Origin: Eucalyptus grandis
Taxonomy: Eukaryota > Streptophyta > Magnoliopsida > Myrtales > Myrtaceae
Direction: 5' to 3'
Length of the DNA: 64,000 nt
NCBI RefSeq assembly: GCF_016545825.1
Contig: NC_052618.1
Span: 57,900,561-57,964,560, forward strand
Position 1 is the stretch's first letter, and every line of letters begins with the position of its first letter. Below the pieces are notes generated by a model. That model was given only the letters and a program-made list of their open reading frames with translations, searched no databases and had not been told where the DNA came from. Shown in pieces: positions 1 to 11,387 of this stretch. Position numbers and translations under genes: made by a program.

Positions 1-399
1 TCGTTGCTCGCCATCATCGCTCATTGTCGTCGCTTGCCATCGTCCCTCACCGTCATTGCTCATTTAGGTTTGTTCTCTTCTTCCTCTCCCCGTGGTAAAA
101 TTAGGTTCCGACTTGTTTATTAGGGCTCCAACTTGAAATTTTGGGGTCGGTTGGGAAATCTTGGGCTTGGATGTTATTGATGTAAGATTTATGGCTCATA
201 TGTGGTGCTAGAACCCTATTGGGGGTTCGGATTGACAATTTAGGATCGGCCTCGAAATGTAGGGCTCGGAGTAGGGCTCGGCGGGGGGAAAATTAAGGCT
301 CAGATGTGGTGCTAGGTATTGTAATGTGTGATTTAGGGCTCGGATGTGGAATTGTGATGTGCGATGGTGATTGTTAGGGTTTGAAGTAGTTGTCGTGGG

Positions 400-1342
400 T
401 GTTGAGAAAACTTCCTTATCTCTGTTTTGAAGTTGACAAAATGTTTCCATCAATCTAGTCAAGACTTGCGACTCTATCGTTAAAGTCCGAAGACCTCCGG
501 ACTCAAGATTTAAAGTCTACCCTCACCGATAGTTTCCGGATCGACGAAGAAAAGATTTATCCGATGAAGAAGACTTATCTAGAAGCAAGTATATCTTTAA
601 GGATTTGGTTCGTACGGTTGAAGAAGATCTCATGGTGAAGATAGCATCTCGTGATTAATTATTCTTATTGAAATCAATTTGAATAATTAGATCTATTGAT
701 TGGCGAAGTACACTTGGAAGGTTCTACTTATGAAAACCTAGATCTTGATTGTATGGGCGAGCATGATTGGTGGATTATCATCACATTCCTTAAATAACTC
801 GAGATTTTCCTAATTGATTATGTCCAACGTAGATTGGAAGAACTCCTTTGGAAGGTGCCAACGGTTATAATGGCATGGAGGAGTATATAAGGAGGACGCT
901 CAAGTTATTCGAGTGTGTGCGTGAAAGAAAATTCCAAAGTCTCGAAACTCTTAGTTCTTTGTCAAGCTTCAATTTGTTGAGCTTAACCCGTACTCAAAAG
1001 AGAGATTAAATACTTGTGAGACCTTGAGGAAGTGTAGTAGAGTCTCTACACCGTGGAATCAGGACGTGAGACTGTAAAATCTCTTTTGGTTTTTAGTGGA
1101 ATCCAGCCAGGCTGTCAATGCAGTGAGAGTGGACGAGGCTTGGTTTAAGTCGAACCGCTATAAACCTTGTGTTTCAATCTCTTTCCTAAACTCTTTACTT
1201 TAATTCGCAGTCTTATATAACTGTTACAGTCTTTTACATCTTCAGTCTACTGTTTTCATAAAAGTCGAATTAAGTTGTTAAGTCTTGCAACAACTTCTTT
1301 AACAACTATTCACCCCTCTAGGTGTTCATACTAGCATTATCA
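400..1342. mobile_element. Solo LTR, Copia-like, inside MuDR copy 1
   Basis: The 943-bp block starts TGTTGAG and ends TTATCA, the TG...CA form of LTRs. The 5-bp sequence GTGGG lies immediately before it (395-399) and after it (1343-1347), a perfect target-site duplication. Removing the block plus one GTGGG joins MuDR sequence that matches the uninterrupted site in copy 2 at 11,126-11,145. No internal retrotransposon domain is present, so this is a solo LTR left by LTR-LTR recombination. The Copia assignment is inferred from the TGTTGAG start and the 'attcacccctctagg' tail. I see no ORF of interest in it. Confidence 0.88.
884..890 (+). promoter_or_regulatory. TATA box within Copia-like solo LTR
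   Basis: TATATAA follows 'ggaggag' and lies mid-LTR, about 450 bp before the LTR 3' end, where a U3/R core promoter is expected. Inferred from position and motif only. Confidence 0.45.
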
Positions 1343-1654
1343 GTGGGGACTTCTGGACATTTTTTTTTAAATTGCAGTGTTGAAATTGGTGTCATGAGGA
1401 CCCATGCTTATCTGGGGATCTCTCAATATTTTAAGGGAATGCGACATAATCGAAGTAGCTGTCGGGTGGGGACCTCTATTTGTCTTGAGGGCATCTTTCC
1501 AATTAAAGTAGCTGTCGTTTGACCTATGAATCTTTCCCTTTTTCTTATCTTTTCTTTTAATAAAGAGTGTAGGAACCTCCACATGCAATTGTCTGTTGTC
1601 CTTTGTAATGTGGTCCGAAAAGTTAATTGTATTTTTTTCTTCTTTGTTGTAGAA

Positions 1655-4600
1655 ATGTTCATGATAAGGACTATGTTGCTGTCATTGTTTGCTACGGTGG
1701 GGATTTTGCGATTGGGGAGGATGAGTGGGAGTATGAGGGGGGGAATGAGAGTACTATCTTTGTAGATATAAATAATGCATCTTATATTGGATTTGTTAGG
1801 GATATAGTGACATATTTGGCTTGTAAAGTACAAAAGTTGTTGTACTGTGTTCTTGTGAAAGGCTTGAGAGATGGTTTGAGAACTTATAAGATGATAATGG
1901 TTTTAGGATGTCCTATATCATTATCTTCATGGTGAAGAGGCAAAAGTGTATGTTGAATACAATAGTGTTAGTGGGGACGAAGATGATGACAGAGATAGCA
2001 CTCAAATAGGAGAATGAGGAGATAGTATTCAAGCTAGTACCGAGGTTAGAGATGAAGGGGGCATGATGGACAAAACGGGGAGGAGAGGGGCGTAGATGCT
2101 GTTCACGAGTGATGGTGACATAGTGATGTCACCATCACTGAATTAGATTGGGAAGTAGCTGAATCTAGTGATGGTGATGACAACGATGAAGGGTTGGCTG
2201 CTGAAAATTTCTTAATCTTAAGTGATGACGACGACGAGGAGTTTACACAGTCAAGGAAAAACAAGGGGACTTTTTGTCGATAGATTTGTAACTTTGCAAG
2301 TAGCTGATGAAGTTCCAAACGTAGATGAAGGCCCAGTAAATGCTGGTGTTATTGGCTAGGAGATGGATTATGATCGACACGCTACTTCCCAGACGAGCTT
2401 GAAGAAGATCAAAGAGCTGTGCGTAGAAGGAAAAGTAAGTTTTCTTCTTATGATCCATCCGTTACCTCTCCTACTTTGTTAGGAGATATGAAATTCCAAG
2501 ATGCAAAACAATTTAGGGAAGTTATATGAAGAACTCCATTGCTGCACAAAGAAATATTGACTTCATTAGAAACATTAAGAACTTTGTAAGAGCTAGGTGT
2601 TCGCAGCAAAATTGTCTATGGAAGAGTTACGGCGCGTTTGTTAAGAGGAGTGGGTATTTCCAAATTAGAGCCTACCAAGATGAACACACTTGTTCCATTA
2701 ATTTTCAAAACAAAAGAGTAACAAGTGCATGGTTGTCTAAGCACTTCTTCGATATGATCAAGTTGATGCCTGAGATAAAAATTATTGACTTTAAGATGCT
2801 GGTGAAGAAGCGTGTAGGCATCAATGTATCTAGGACTCAATGCAAAAGAGCAAAGCAAAAGGTGATAAAGATACCTATTAGTCGGATGGCAAGGTATATG
2901 GGCAGGTGTGGAAGTATGCTTGGGAGTGTAGGCTGCAAAACCCTTCAAGTAAAGTGTATGTAGAGGTGGTGGAGAGGACGCTTTCAAATAGTGGGACCAA
3001 GTTCAATAAGTTCTATGTGTGCTTTGATGCATGCAGATGGGGATTTTAGCTGGTTGTAGACGGATTATAGGATTGGACGGCTATTTTTTGAAGGGCTTAT
3101 GCAAGGGAGAATTGTTGACGGCGATTGGAAGAGATGCGAATAATCAAATGTTCCCACTAGCTTGGGCTGTTGTAAGGATTGAGAACAAGGACAATTGGTC
3201 CTAGTTCTTGAAAAATCTAATGGTTGACTTAGAGATAACAAACATGGAAGGGTGGGCGTTTATGAGCGACCAACAAAGGTAATGCTTGCTTTTGAAAAAT
3301 TTAGTCAATTGTTTGCTTTGTAATATTAATATGTTATTTACTTACATTTCTTACTTTGAATTATTGTAGGGATTGGTTTCGGCAATAGCCGAGTTATTGC
3401 TCCATGCTGAACATTGAATGTGTGCACATCACATATATAGGAATTGGGCAAAGACTTACAAAGGAGATAAACTGTAGTTGCAATTTTGACAATTAGTAAC
3501 GAGTACGAACATGGCTGACTTTAGGATAGCCAAAGAAGGACTACTTCATTGATAAAGAAATGTTGTGCAACACTATTTCAAACGTAACCGAAGCATTGGT
3601 ACGGGCATTCTTCAATGAGGAATTCAAGTGCAATCACATCGACAACAACATATGTGAATCATTTAATGGGAAGATAATAGATGCTAGATGCAAACCAATC
3701 CTCTCAATGCTTGAAGATATACGAGTCATGGTCATGACTCGGCTGCACAAATAAAGAGATGAGGCTGCAAAGTGGACTAGACAATGTGGTCCTAGGATTA
3801 CCAAGAAATTGGATGAGAACTTGGCGGAGGTAGGCATTGTCACCCCATTTGGAATGGGGATGACGGATATGAGATAATGAAAGGTTTTAATAAGTATGTT
3901 GTCCATCTAGATACGAGAAAATGTTCACGTAGAGCATGGCAACTAAGTGAAATTCCTTGTACACATGCTATATCTGCCATCTAGTTGAAGGGCCACAATG
4001 TAGAGGATTACATTGCTGATTGGTACAAAAAATCGAAATACCTTGCTTTGTATCAATTCATGATGTATCCAATTAGAAGTAGCAAGTTTTGGGAGCTGAC
4101 GGATCATGAAACACCTTAACCTTTGCCACTGAAAAAGAAAATGGGAAGGCCAAAACGAAGACGAAGAATGGCAGGGAAAGGTCTAGGGTCAGCAAAGAAT
4201 GAGCATGACGGGTGTAAAGATGACGTGCTCTTATTGTCGCGTAGCAGGGCATGACATCAAAGGTTGTCAATTGAGGAAGCAACAAGAACAATTGAGGCCA
4301 ACCGAGGGCTTAGTGAAGGGACAGTTGGAGAAAGGCAAACAAAGGGCTAAGTGAGTCGACAACTAGAAGCCCAGAAGTCAAAAAATTTATGTTTATGTTG
4401 CTTTATGGTTTATCATAAATATGTACATAATATCCTATTTGGCATTGTATGTAATGTCTTTGTTAGGTCACAAGAAGAACCCCAATAAGGGCTTGTTCAA
4501 ATAATGCAAGGTAGAAGACAGCTGCTGAAGGATTGGCCCAAGCAACAAACGGCCAATTGAAGACTATTCTTCAGCACAAAGAAATACCTAGTAAATTCAA

Positions 4601-5453
4601 TAATTTGTATTCAGTTTTTCTTTCTTTACGTTATTATATAGCCCGATGTTATATTTTTGATGTCTTTTGCCTCTTTCTCAGGTTTGAAGAATGCAAGTTG
4701 GAGCTCAATTGCCAACCGAAGGGCCATTATAAGAGCCACCACAATGGTCACCACAGCCACCAAGAATCATTACAAGTACCAATGTAAGGGCCTACGAAGG
4801 TGTCATTGAAGCTGAAGGGCTACATAGAAGGACAACTACAAGAAGGCCACGTGAATGGGGCGTTACACAAAGGCCATCTAGAATACACTCAACTGAAGAA
4901 TTGGTCGAAGAAGCCTTGGTCAGGCGAAGGGCCAAAAGAAGGGCCCAAGAAATCACATACAAGAAAAAGAGCCAACAAATCACAAGTTCCGAAAGTGACG
5001 CTCCTATTCGACAATAGAGGCACTTGGGAAGATGTTAAGACAATATGGCTATGGCCTTTATATAGATGAGCGTACTGGAACAGTCATTTTGCATGTAAGT
5101 TTTATTGGCTGCATTTAATTTAATTTAATTTATGTTGCAGATTTTTGCCGATAATTTATTGTCTTTTTGTAGCTTGGGAGAAGTTCGGAGGTTCTTATCT
5201 CTCGAGGCCCAACTCAAGAATCAACGACCGCACTAACAAAGAAGAAGAAAACATTAGTTGCGCCAACAAGAAAGAAGAGCAATAACCCGCTTGCAAGTTC
5301 ATGTGAATCAATTCAGCCTGAGATAGTTGCAACCGCACCTCCTTCGAATCAATTCAGCGTGGGACATTTGCAGCTCCATTTAAGTCGTAGATACCGAGAA
5401 GGTTGAAGAAGAAGTTGCACGTCCAGCTAGAAAGAGGAGAGAATTATGAATAA
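1655..5453 (+). pseudogene. MuDR-type transposase pseudogene, copy 1
   Basis: Pieces of a MuDR-class transposase appear in order across shifting frames. An acidic N-terminal part (about 1655-1935; 'DYVAVIVCYGG') follows an intron-like acceptor. A DNA-binding domain lies at 2526-2880 ('NCLWKSYGAF', 'TCSINFQNKRVTSAWL'). The MULE core at 3030-3280 includes 'IIGLDGYFLKGLCKG', 'NQMFPLAWAVV' and 'MSDQQR'. A probable intron spans 3279-3369 (GT...AG). A CxxH element 'CAHHIYRNW' is at about 3420, a SWIM-like region at 3900-3990, a CCHC knuckle C-x2-C-x4-H-x4-C at 4226-4267, and a C-terminal 'RGxLRxRxxxYGxxLYIDERTGT'-type segment near 5020-5090. The two visible core aspartates remain. Many stops and frameshifts make it non-functional. 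The family would catalyse cut-and-paste transposition between terminal inverted repeats. Confidence 0.85.
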
Positions 5454-6226
5454 AGTAAAATGCCCATTAAAAGGAGCACGAACATGGGGTGTTGTGCATA
5501 TTGATTGATGAGATGAGACATGATAGGATTTGTGGAGCTTAGGAGTCAGCTTTGTAAACGTTTATAATAACTTGCTATGGATGGTTATCTTTTTCTTTTC
5601 TTTAGTTTGTTATTAATTTTGTGAGACTTAATTTCAATATCAATGGAATGATCTTGCTGCTTGTCAAATTCTTTTGCTTTTTGTAAGATATGGATTCTGC
5701 TTTTACTTGCTACTGCTGGTGTTGGGTCTGTGGTGGTAGCTGGAGTGCTGGTGTGGCTAGTGTGGTGGATGGTGATGCTCGGTGGTAGTGGGTTTGTTGT
5801 TGGGGTTCGGTTAAGGGCTCATGCTACATCTGGTTTAAGTGTGCAATGTGCACATCTTGCACCAGGTGGTGTTGGTGCAAGTCTCGCCTTGCACCAACAC
5901 TTTCGTAGCAGACTGAAGACCAGCGACTGGCTGTTGGGTGGTGGTCAGTGCTAATGTGGTGGTTGGGGTGGTGGTGTAGCTAGTGGTGGTAGTGGTGATG
6001 CCTGGTGGTTATGGGTTTGTGGTGGAGGTTGGGGCTTATGCTGCACTCCGGTGCAAGTGTGTAGTGTGCACATCTTACATCAAGTGTACTAGTGCAAGCT
6101 AGTGTAAGGCTCACTTGCACCACATTTTGTACAGCAACACCACTAGCACGGTGGTGGCTGGAGTGCTTAGTGTGGCTAGTGGTGATGGCTGGTGGTGTAG
6201 CCATGGTGGTGGTGGCGCAATTTTTA

Positions 6227-7619
6227 GAGAAAACCTACAAAAAATTGGCACTTAAATGTCCCACTTTTAAAAAGTGGCACTTACGTGTTCACTTCTAACT
6301 ACGTGTGACACTTAAGTGATCACTTTAACAATAACTTAACACTTAAGTGATTACTAAATACAACTTATGGCACTTGGGTAATCACTCATGTTTTGTCTTG
6401 TGTATTTTGGTTTGCAGCAAAATAGAGAATGTGATGGTAATTTAACTTATGGCAATTCCATTCAATTCCAATATTTGCTGCTAGTTTATATTTATATTCA
6501 CAACACATTGACCCAATACACATCCATCATTATTGGTTTATATTCAAGAACAAGCAAAAACAAAGTATAAGCAGCATCTAATTCACTCATTCCCTTTCCT
6601 TAATCTCCTTACAAATACAAGAAGTAATCCACAATACATATGACAACACAAATAACAACAAAGCCACAATGATCTTGTGGAACAACACAAACTTCTTCTT
6701 ATCTTTCAAAAAGAAAGAAAAACTACATTTAATCCAAAACAATTACATTTCTCTACTCATTTTTAACTATGGCAGTTGGAGAAACTCTTTTCATCTTCAA
6801 GTGCTTTACATTTCATCATAAAGTATAATAGACAACAAAGCAACACCATAATAAACGCTTGATAACACTTTCGCTCAATATTCATCCTTGAAACTTCATT
6901 CTTGAAAAGTTTAGCTGAAGACGCTTGAGCTTGTATTGATTCAACATCGTCCAAGTCGTCCACGAACATAGATGGAGATTGATGTCTTTTATCAAGTAGA
7001 TCCAATATCATCTCTATGGCTCGGTGAGAGAATTTCGCATCAATCCATTTAAAGTATTTGCACTTCGACCCTTCTTTATATCTGGTGCATCCATAAAATC
7101 TTCTCCTAGGATTCATTCAAGTCCACGATGTTCTTCTTGGACTCGGTAATCCATAAAAATAGAAACTCGGCCTTCTCCTTCGCTTCGGTGAGAGGAATTT
7201 GAGGTGCCGCTGCGAGTCCCGCTCTCCATTTCCAATATTCGACGATGGAATTTTGGGCAAATTAAAGTTAGGGTTCGAGACTAGGATTCGAGCACTTCAA
7301 TAAGAATTTTAGCTGATTTAGGTTTTAGATTTAGGGTAATTTGGTCGACGACGTCGTTTTGGCAGATTCATAGCTTATATTTTGGCCAACTATGGAAATG
7401 GCATCATTTTGGGTGAGTTAGAACTGAGTTAGCTCTCCGCGAGCCACCTAGGCGAGCAAAAATAATAAAATATTGCTACGTAGGATTTCCAAGCAAGGTC
7501 TGCCGAAGTGACACTTAAGTGTTCCACTTTTAAAAAGTGACACTTAAGTGTCACTTTCCTAACTTTTGGCACTTAGTGTTCCCTCGTACCAAATTTTGGC
7601 ACTTGGACTGTACTTTGTC
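6227..7619 (-). mobile_element. Putative Pack-MULE carrying a GRF zinc-finger gene relic
   Basis: A 1,393-bp block is bracketed by a perfect 9-bp direct repeat CAATTTTTA (6218-6226 and 7620-7628), the target-duplication size of Mutator-like elements. Both ends are rich in the short palindrome CACTTAAGTG and variants (6,240-6,390 left; 7,505-7,600 right) in roughly inverted arrangement, but the outermost bases match poorly (GAGAAAAC against GACAAAGT), so the terminal inverted repeat is decayed or of a divergent type. The inside carries the minus-strand GRF gene relic and an ACGTCGTTTT motif also found near the left end of MuDR copy 2. The AT-rich duplication could be chance; together with the paired ends the case is fair. 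Confidence 0.55.
6763..7229 (-). pseudogene. GRF-type zinc-finger protein relic
   Basis: The minus-strand frame ending at 6763 encodes 'NPRRRFYGCTRYKEG', then 'CKYFKWID', the second half of a plant GRF zinc finger (Gly-Arg-Phe motif, here Arg-Arg-Phe, with two of the zinc-binding cysteines). A short basic/acidic linker and a C-terminal hydrophobic stretch 'FIMVLLCCLLYFMMKC' follow, as in small plant GRF proteins with a C-terminal membrane anchor. A plausible start in another frame is the Met at 7227-7229 ('MESGTRSGTSN'), but a frame change and a stop separate it from the finger, and the first cysteine pair is not visible. Role unknown. Genes of this kind are often carried in plant transposons, which fits the flanking repeats. 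Confidence 0.6.
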
Positions 7620-7728
7620 CAATTTTTATTCATGGAATAGAAATGTTTTTGTATGATCCTTAATTTTTTTGTGACTTAGAATTTTTTAATTTTTCTTTTT
7701 TTTTCTTTTCTTTTTCTTTCTTTCTTTC

Positions 7729-7803
7729 TTCTTCTTCTTCTTCTTCTTCTTCTTCTTCTTCTTCTTCTTCTTCTTCTTCTTCTTCTTCTTCTTCTTCTTC
7801 TTT
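7729..7803. repeat. (CTT)n microsatellite
   Basis: An uninterrupted trinucleotide run on the plus strand, about 25 units, preceded by a T/CT-rich tract. Its translation yields meaningless repetitive peptides. Confidence 0.97.
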
Positions 7804-8091
7804 CTTTAGTAGGTCATCAACCTCGGCCATGGCCGCGATCGGCTAGATGAGGGCCGCGACCCGTTGTGGCCGGGCGACGCCAACCTCGTGGTGGCTCGAC
7901 GAGGTCGAGCTTGACCGAGCCTCACCGGTGGCTGAGTGAGTTTGGCCTTGTTGGGAGTCGTGACGCTCTAATGAGGTTGTCGCCATGGCCGAGGCCCACA
8001 ACCGGCTAAAGGAGGAAGGGAGCCAATGTCGCTCTAGCGAGGTCGTCGCCCATGGCCGAGGCTCATAACCGGCTAAAGGAGGAAGAAGAAG

Positions 8092-8131
8092 AAGAAGGAG
8101 GAGGAGGAGGAGGAGGAGGAGGAGGAGGAGG
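8092..8131. repeat. (GGA)n microsatellite
   Basis: About a dozen GGA/AGG units following GAA units. It creates a spurious poly-leucine frame on the minus strand. Confidence 0.95.
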
Positions 8132-8257
8132 TCGTCAGCCATGGCCGAGGTCGAAGAAGAAGAAGAAGAAGAGGAAAAAATAAAAGAAAAGAGGAAAAAG
8201 AAAAAGAAAATGGTTTGGGCTTGATTCTAGAGTTATTCTTGGGAACAAAGAAGCAAT

Positions 8258-8282
8258 GTTTTTTTTTTTTTTTTTTTTTTTT
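8258..8282. repeat. Poly(T) tract
   Basis: A homopolymer of about 25 T, possibly the tail of a decayed retroposon, but no target duplication was found. Confidence 0.85.
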
Positions 8283-11200
8283 CGCTTTTTAATTCTATTC
8301 CAAATTTCTTCCTTGAAACAAATTTGTTTTAGAGAATGAAAAAGTTACCAAATTAATTTCTTTTTACTCTAAGGAACAAAAGAATAAAATCAGGTACTTT
8401 TTGGTATGTTACCAAACATACCATTTATCTTGAATTGCCATTGGGACGAAGCATCAAGCGACAACTAGTGCTCGCTCCGTCAAGCTTCAACTAGGACTCT
8501 CACGGCGTCGAATGGCTCCCACAAGTGCCTTCCATGTGGAGGCTGCGGTATATCGCTGCAACAAGAATTAGGGACATCGATTGTGAAGAGTGTGCGATTT
8601 GCTACGGATCTTTCGAGAAAGGAGATTGTATTGGGTACTCAACACCTACAGCCACGAGTAGTAACTGCAGCAAGAAGTGGCCCGACCAATGTTCGAATTG
8701 CCTGCTTTGCCTAGCGCCATTTGGGCGCAGATCTCGCCGACTAACATTGTGGTTCCTATGTTCTTGGTCAGATCATGTGCATGGTTGGTTTATGGATCCG
8801 ATCAAAATTCTTTCATTTTGATAAGTTTTTCAGGTAAATTCATCCTGATTGATGTAATCCATACTGACTTTTATTTTTCATTTTCGCCAAACTGATTAAA
8901 TTGTTTTTTCTTCATATATTTCTTTTATCCAACTACGTCAGCCTCTAACTAAACATATATGAGTTTTCTTTTAGGACGAACCATTTTCGATATGCCCGCA
9001 TTTGTCTTCCTTAACAAATATTCAACAAAGATTTTGAAGAGTAGTTAGCTTTATCAAAATCTTATGCCAACTGTTCTGATTCATGAAAAGTAAACGATAA
9101 AGGCATCGCATGTGTTCACTCAGTGTTCACTCAGGGAACGTTGAAGTGCGAATATGGAGATTCAAAATCAACGAATCAACCGAGGCCGAGGAGAAATGTG
9201 CATGCATTTCGGAGGAAGAGTTACTCAAGTGAAAACACACGACAACGATCAGGCAAAAGTAAGATCATGGAGCAGTTAATGCGTCATCTAGAAAAACAAA
9301 ATCATGGGCACGAAGTCTGCAAAAATAGAGGAAATCAACGAGAACCGTTCGAAGAAATACAACTCGTCAGAAGGTACCAGACCATTATAAATACCACCGG
9401 TTGTTTGCTAAATCCCTGCACAAGTCAAATAATTTACTATTTTTTAGTATCTTTACTTTTCTTTACTCACTTTATTTCCTTAATTGTAAATTTCTAATTT
9501 GCATTGTCGATTAAATTCCAGTGTATAATCTCAATCCCGAACTATGTCGATTATTAAATTCTAGCATAGTATTTTGTGTTCTCAATATGTCGTCAATTAA
9601 ATTTCGGCATAATTTACATTTGATTGTTTCATTGAGTTTGTATCTTCAAAGCCTTATCATTAATCAAATTCTAGCACGATTTGCGTTGGTACAAATCTGT
9701 TCAAATTAAAGCCATTGGTTTTTTTTTTGCGTGTGATATTTCTAGTATGAGTTAGCGCAGAACCCTAGTTCCTTTTAATTAAAAATCAAAAACGACTCTA
9801 AGTGAAAGATACTTCATCGCGGGAGGAATTCCAACGAAACAACTATATATACTTATTCCCTTTTGGGATTGATTATTCCGTTACACAAGTAAATGGAAAT
9901 GTTGATGTGGCCATTAGTTTGTTGTTATTTGCTGACGTGTCATCTTACATAACTTTTAGTTTTTAATTTATTAGAAAATTATTCTAATGAATTTAAAATA
10001 GGATAATATATATATATATAAATAAATAAAATGAAAATAATTTTTTTAAAGTAATATAATATAAATAAAAAAGACATACAAATTCGACAAAGCAAAACAA
10101 CAAAAATTGAAACATTGCAACCCTTGTTGCTTGTGACGGCATGACGCTAGTCGAGGACCCAGTGAGATCTTGCGTGTGCAAATAGTAGTTCCATAAACTA
10201 TTAGTTCTAAGTGAGAGGATAAAAAATCAACACTAGGTTTCATATTAATACTTTTAAGCAATATTTTATTAAAACAAAAAAATTAAAATTGCGTATGCTT
10301 CAAAAGGAAACAAAAAAATCAAGTATTACAGTTTTGCAATTACAAGTCAACATGACACATTGGAAGTCCACATAGTTTTCTCCATTAAACACTAGCTTTA
10401 TTTAATTGGGAGCCGGACACTTGAGTGCCAAAACTTGGCATGAAGGGACATTTAAGTGCAAAAATCGGAGTAAAATGGATAAGTTAAATGCTAACAACTA
10501 GAAAATCTGACTAATTTGCATATGTGGCATTTTCCGACGACATGCTTTATTAAGGTGGCAATATCTAAAAAAAAAAGCACACATGGATAACAAAAACGAC
10601 ATTACCCCAGCGCCATGCTAGCTTGGGCAAGCTAAATGACGTCGTTTTCCTTGGTGCTAAATGATGTCGTTTAGCTTACTTAGACATCAGATCTAGCTGT
10701 CTCCAATTACGCTCACGCTTACACTCAGGAAATTCTCTTTGTCATCGTTCACCACCGCCATTCATGCTCACTTAGGTTAGTCATCGCTACTGTCGTCACC
10801 GCCTAGGTTTGTCTCTTCTTCTCCCTCCCTTATGGTGTGAAATTAGGCTTGGACTTGTCTATCAAGGCTTTGATGGAAAATTTGGGACTTGATTGGGAAA
10901 TGTGGGGGTCAATCGGGAAACGTAAGGCTCGGATGGTACTCTAATGTGCGGTCTAAGGCTCAAATGTGGTGCTAGAGAGATAGAAGGGTTCGGATTGGCA
11001 CTTAGGGCTTAGCCTCAAAATGTAAGGCTTAATAGGGGGAAAATTAGGGCTCCTATGTTACTATAGTGTGTGATTTAGGGCTCGATATGGCATTGTGATA
11101 TGCGGGGCTATTTTTAGGTTCGAGTGGTTGTCATAGGGACTTTTGATCTTTTCTTTCTTTTTTAAATCGAAGTGTTGAAATGGGTATCTTGGGGATTTGT

Positions 11201-11347
11201 GCTTATCATGGAGATCTCTATTTGTTGGTCAATATTTTAAGGGAATGCAAGGTAATCAAAATGGTTGTCATGGGGGCATCTTGTCAATGCAGTGGACCTT
11301 TATTTGTTGTGGGGGCATCTATCCTATAAATGGTCTGATTTATGCAT

Positions 11348-11349
<2 letters not shown>

Positions 11350-11386
<37 letters not shown>

Positions 11387-11387
11387 A
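11350..11387. repeat. (CT)n microsatellite in MuDR copy 2
   Basis: A CT dinucleotide run in the 5' untranslated region, absent from copy 1 at the matching place (about 1,530), so it expanded after the copies separated. Confidence 0.95.

Larger units (their letters stand above)
1..6217 (+). mobile_element. Degenerate MuDR-like (Mutator/MULE) transposon, copy 1, 5' end outside window
   Basis: The block is collinear, with indels, with the second copy at about 10.4-21.2 kb: the untranslated 5' region (1-390 and 1343-1650 match about 10,740-11,490), the transposase gene relic, and a GTG-rich 3' region (5,460-6,000 matches 20,830-21,190). The left end lies outside the window, and I could not define the right terminus because a smaller MULE sits in the 3' flank. 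A Copia-like solo LTR (400-1342) interrupts the 5' region. Stops and frameshifts throughout the gene mean the element is dead. Superfamily assignment rests on the encoded relic (N-terminal domain, MULE transposase core, SWIM-like region, CCHC knuckle). Confidence 0.8.
7629..10424. other. Intergenic spacer, no recognised gene
   Basis: Besides the simple repeats listed separately, this stretch is AT-rich. Plus-strand open frames at 8525-8821 and 9123-9497 have no similarity I recognise. The first contains 'CEECAICYGSFEKGDC', which superficially recalls the first half of a RING finger, but no histidine/cysteine second half follows. I do not call a gene here. Confidence 0.5.

Noticed and set aside
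7843..8142. Leu-rich ORF on the minus strand
   Set aside because: Produced by the (GGA)n repeat. No domain.
8577..8632. RING-finger gene ('CEECAICYGSFEKGDC')
   Set aside because: Only a first half is visible. No second zinc-binding half or conserved context follows.
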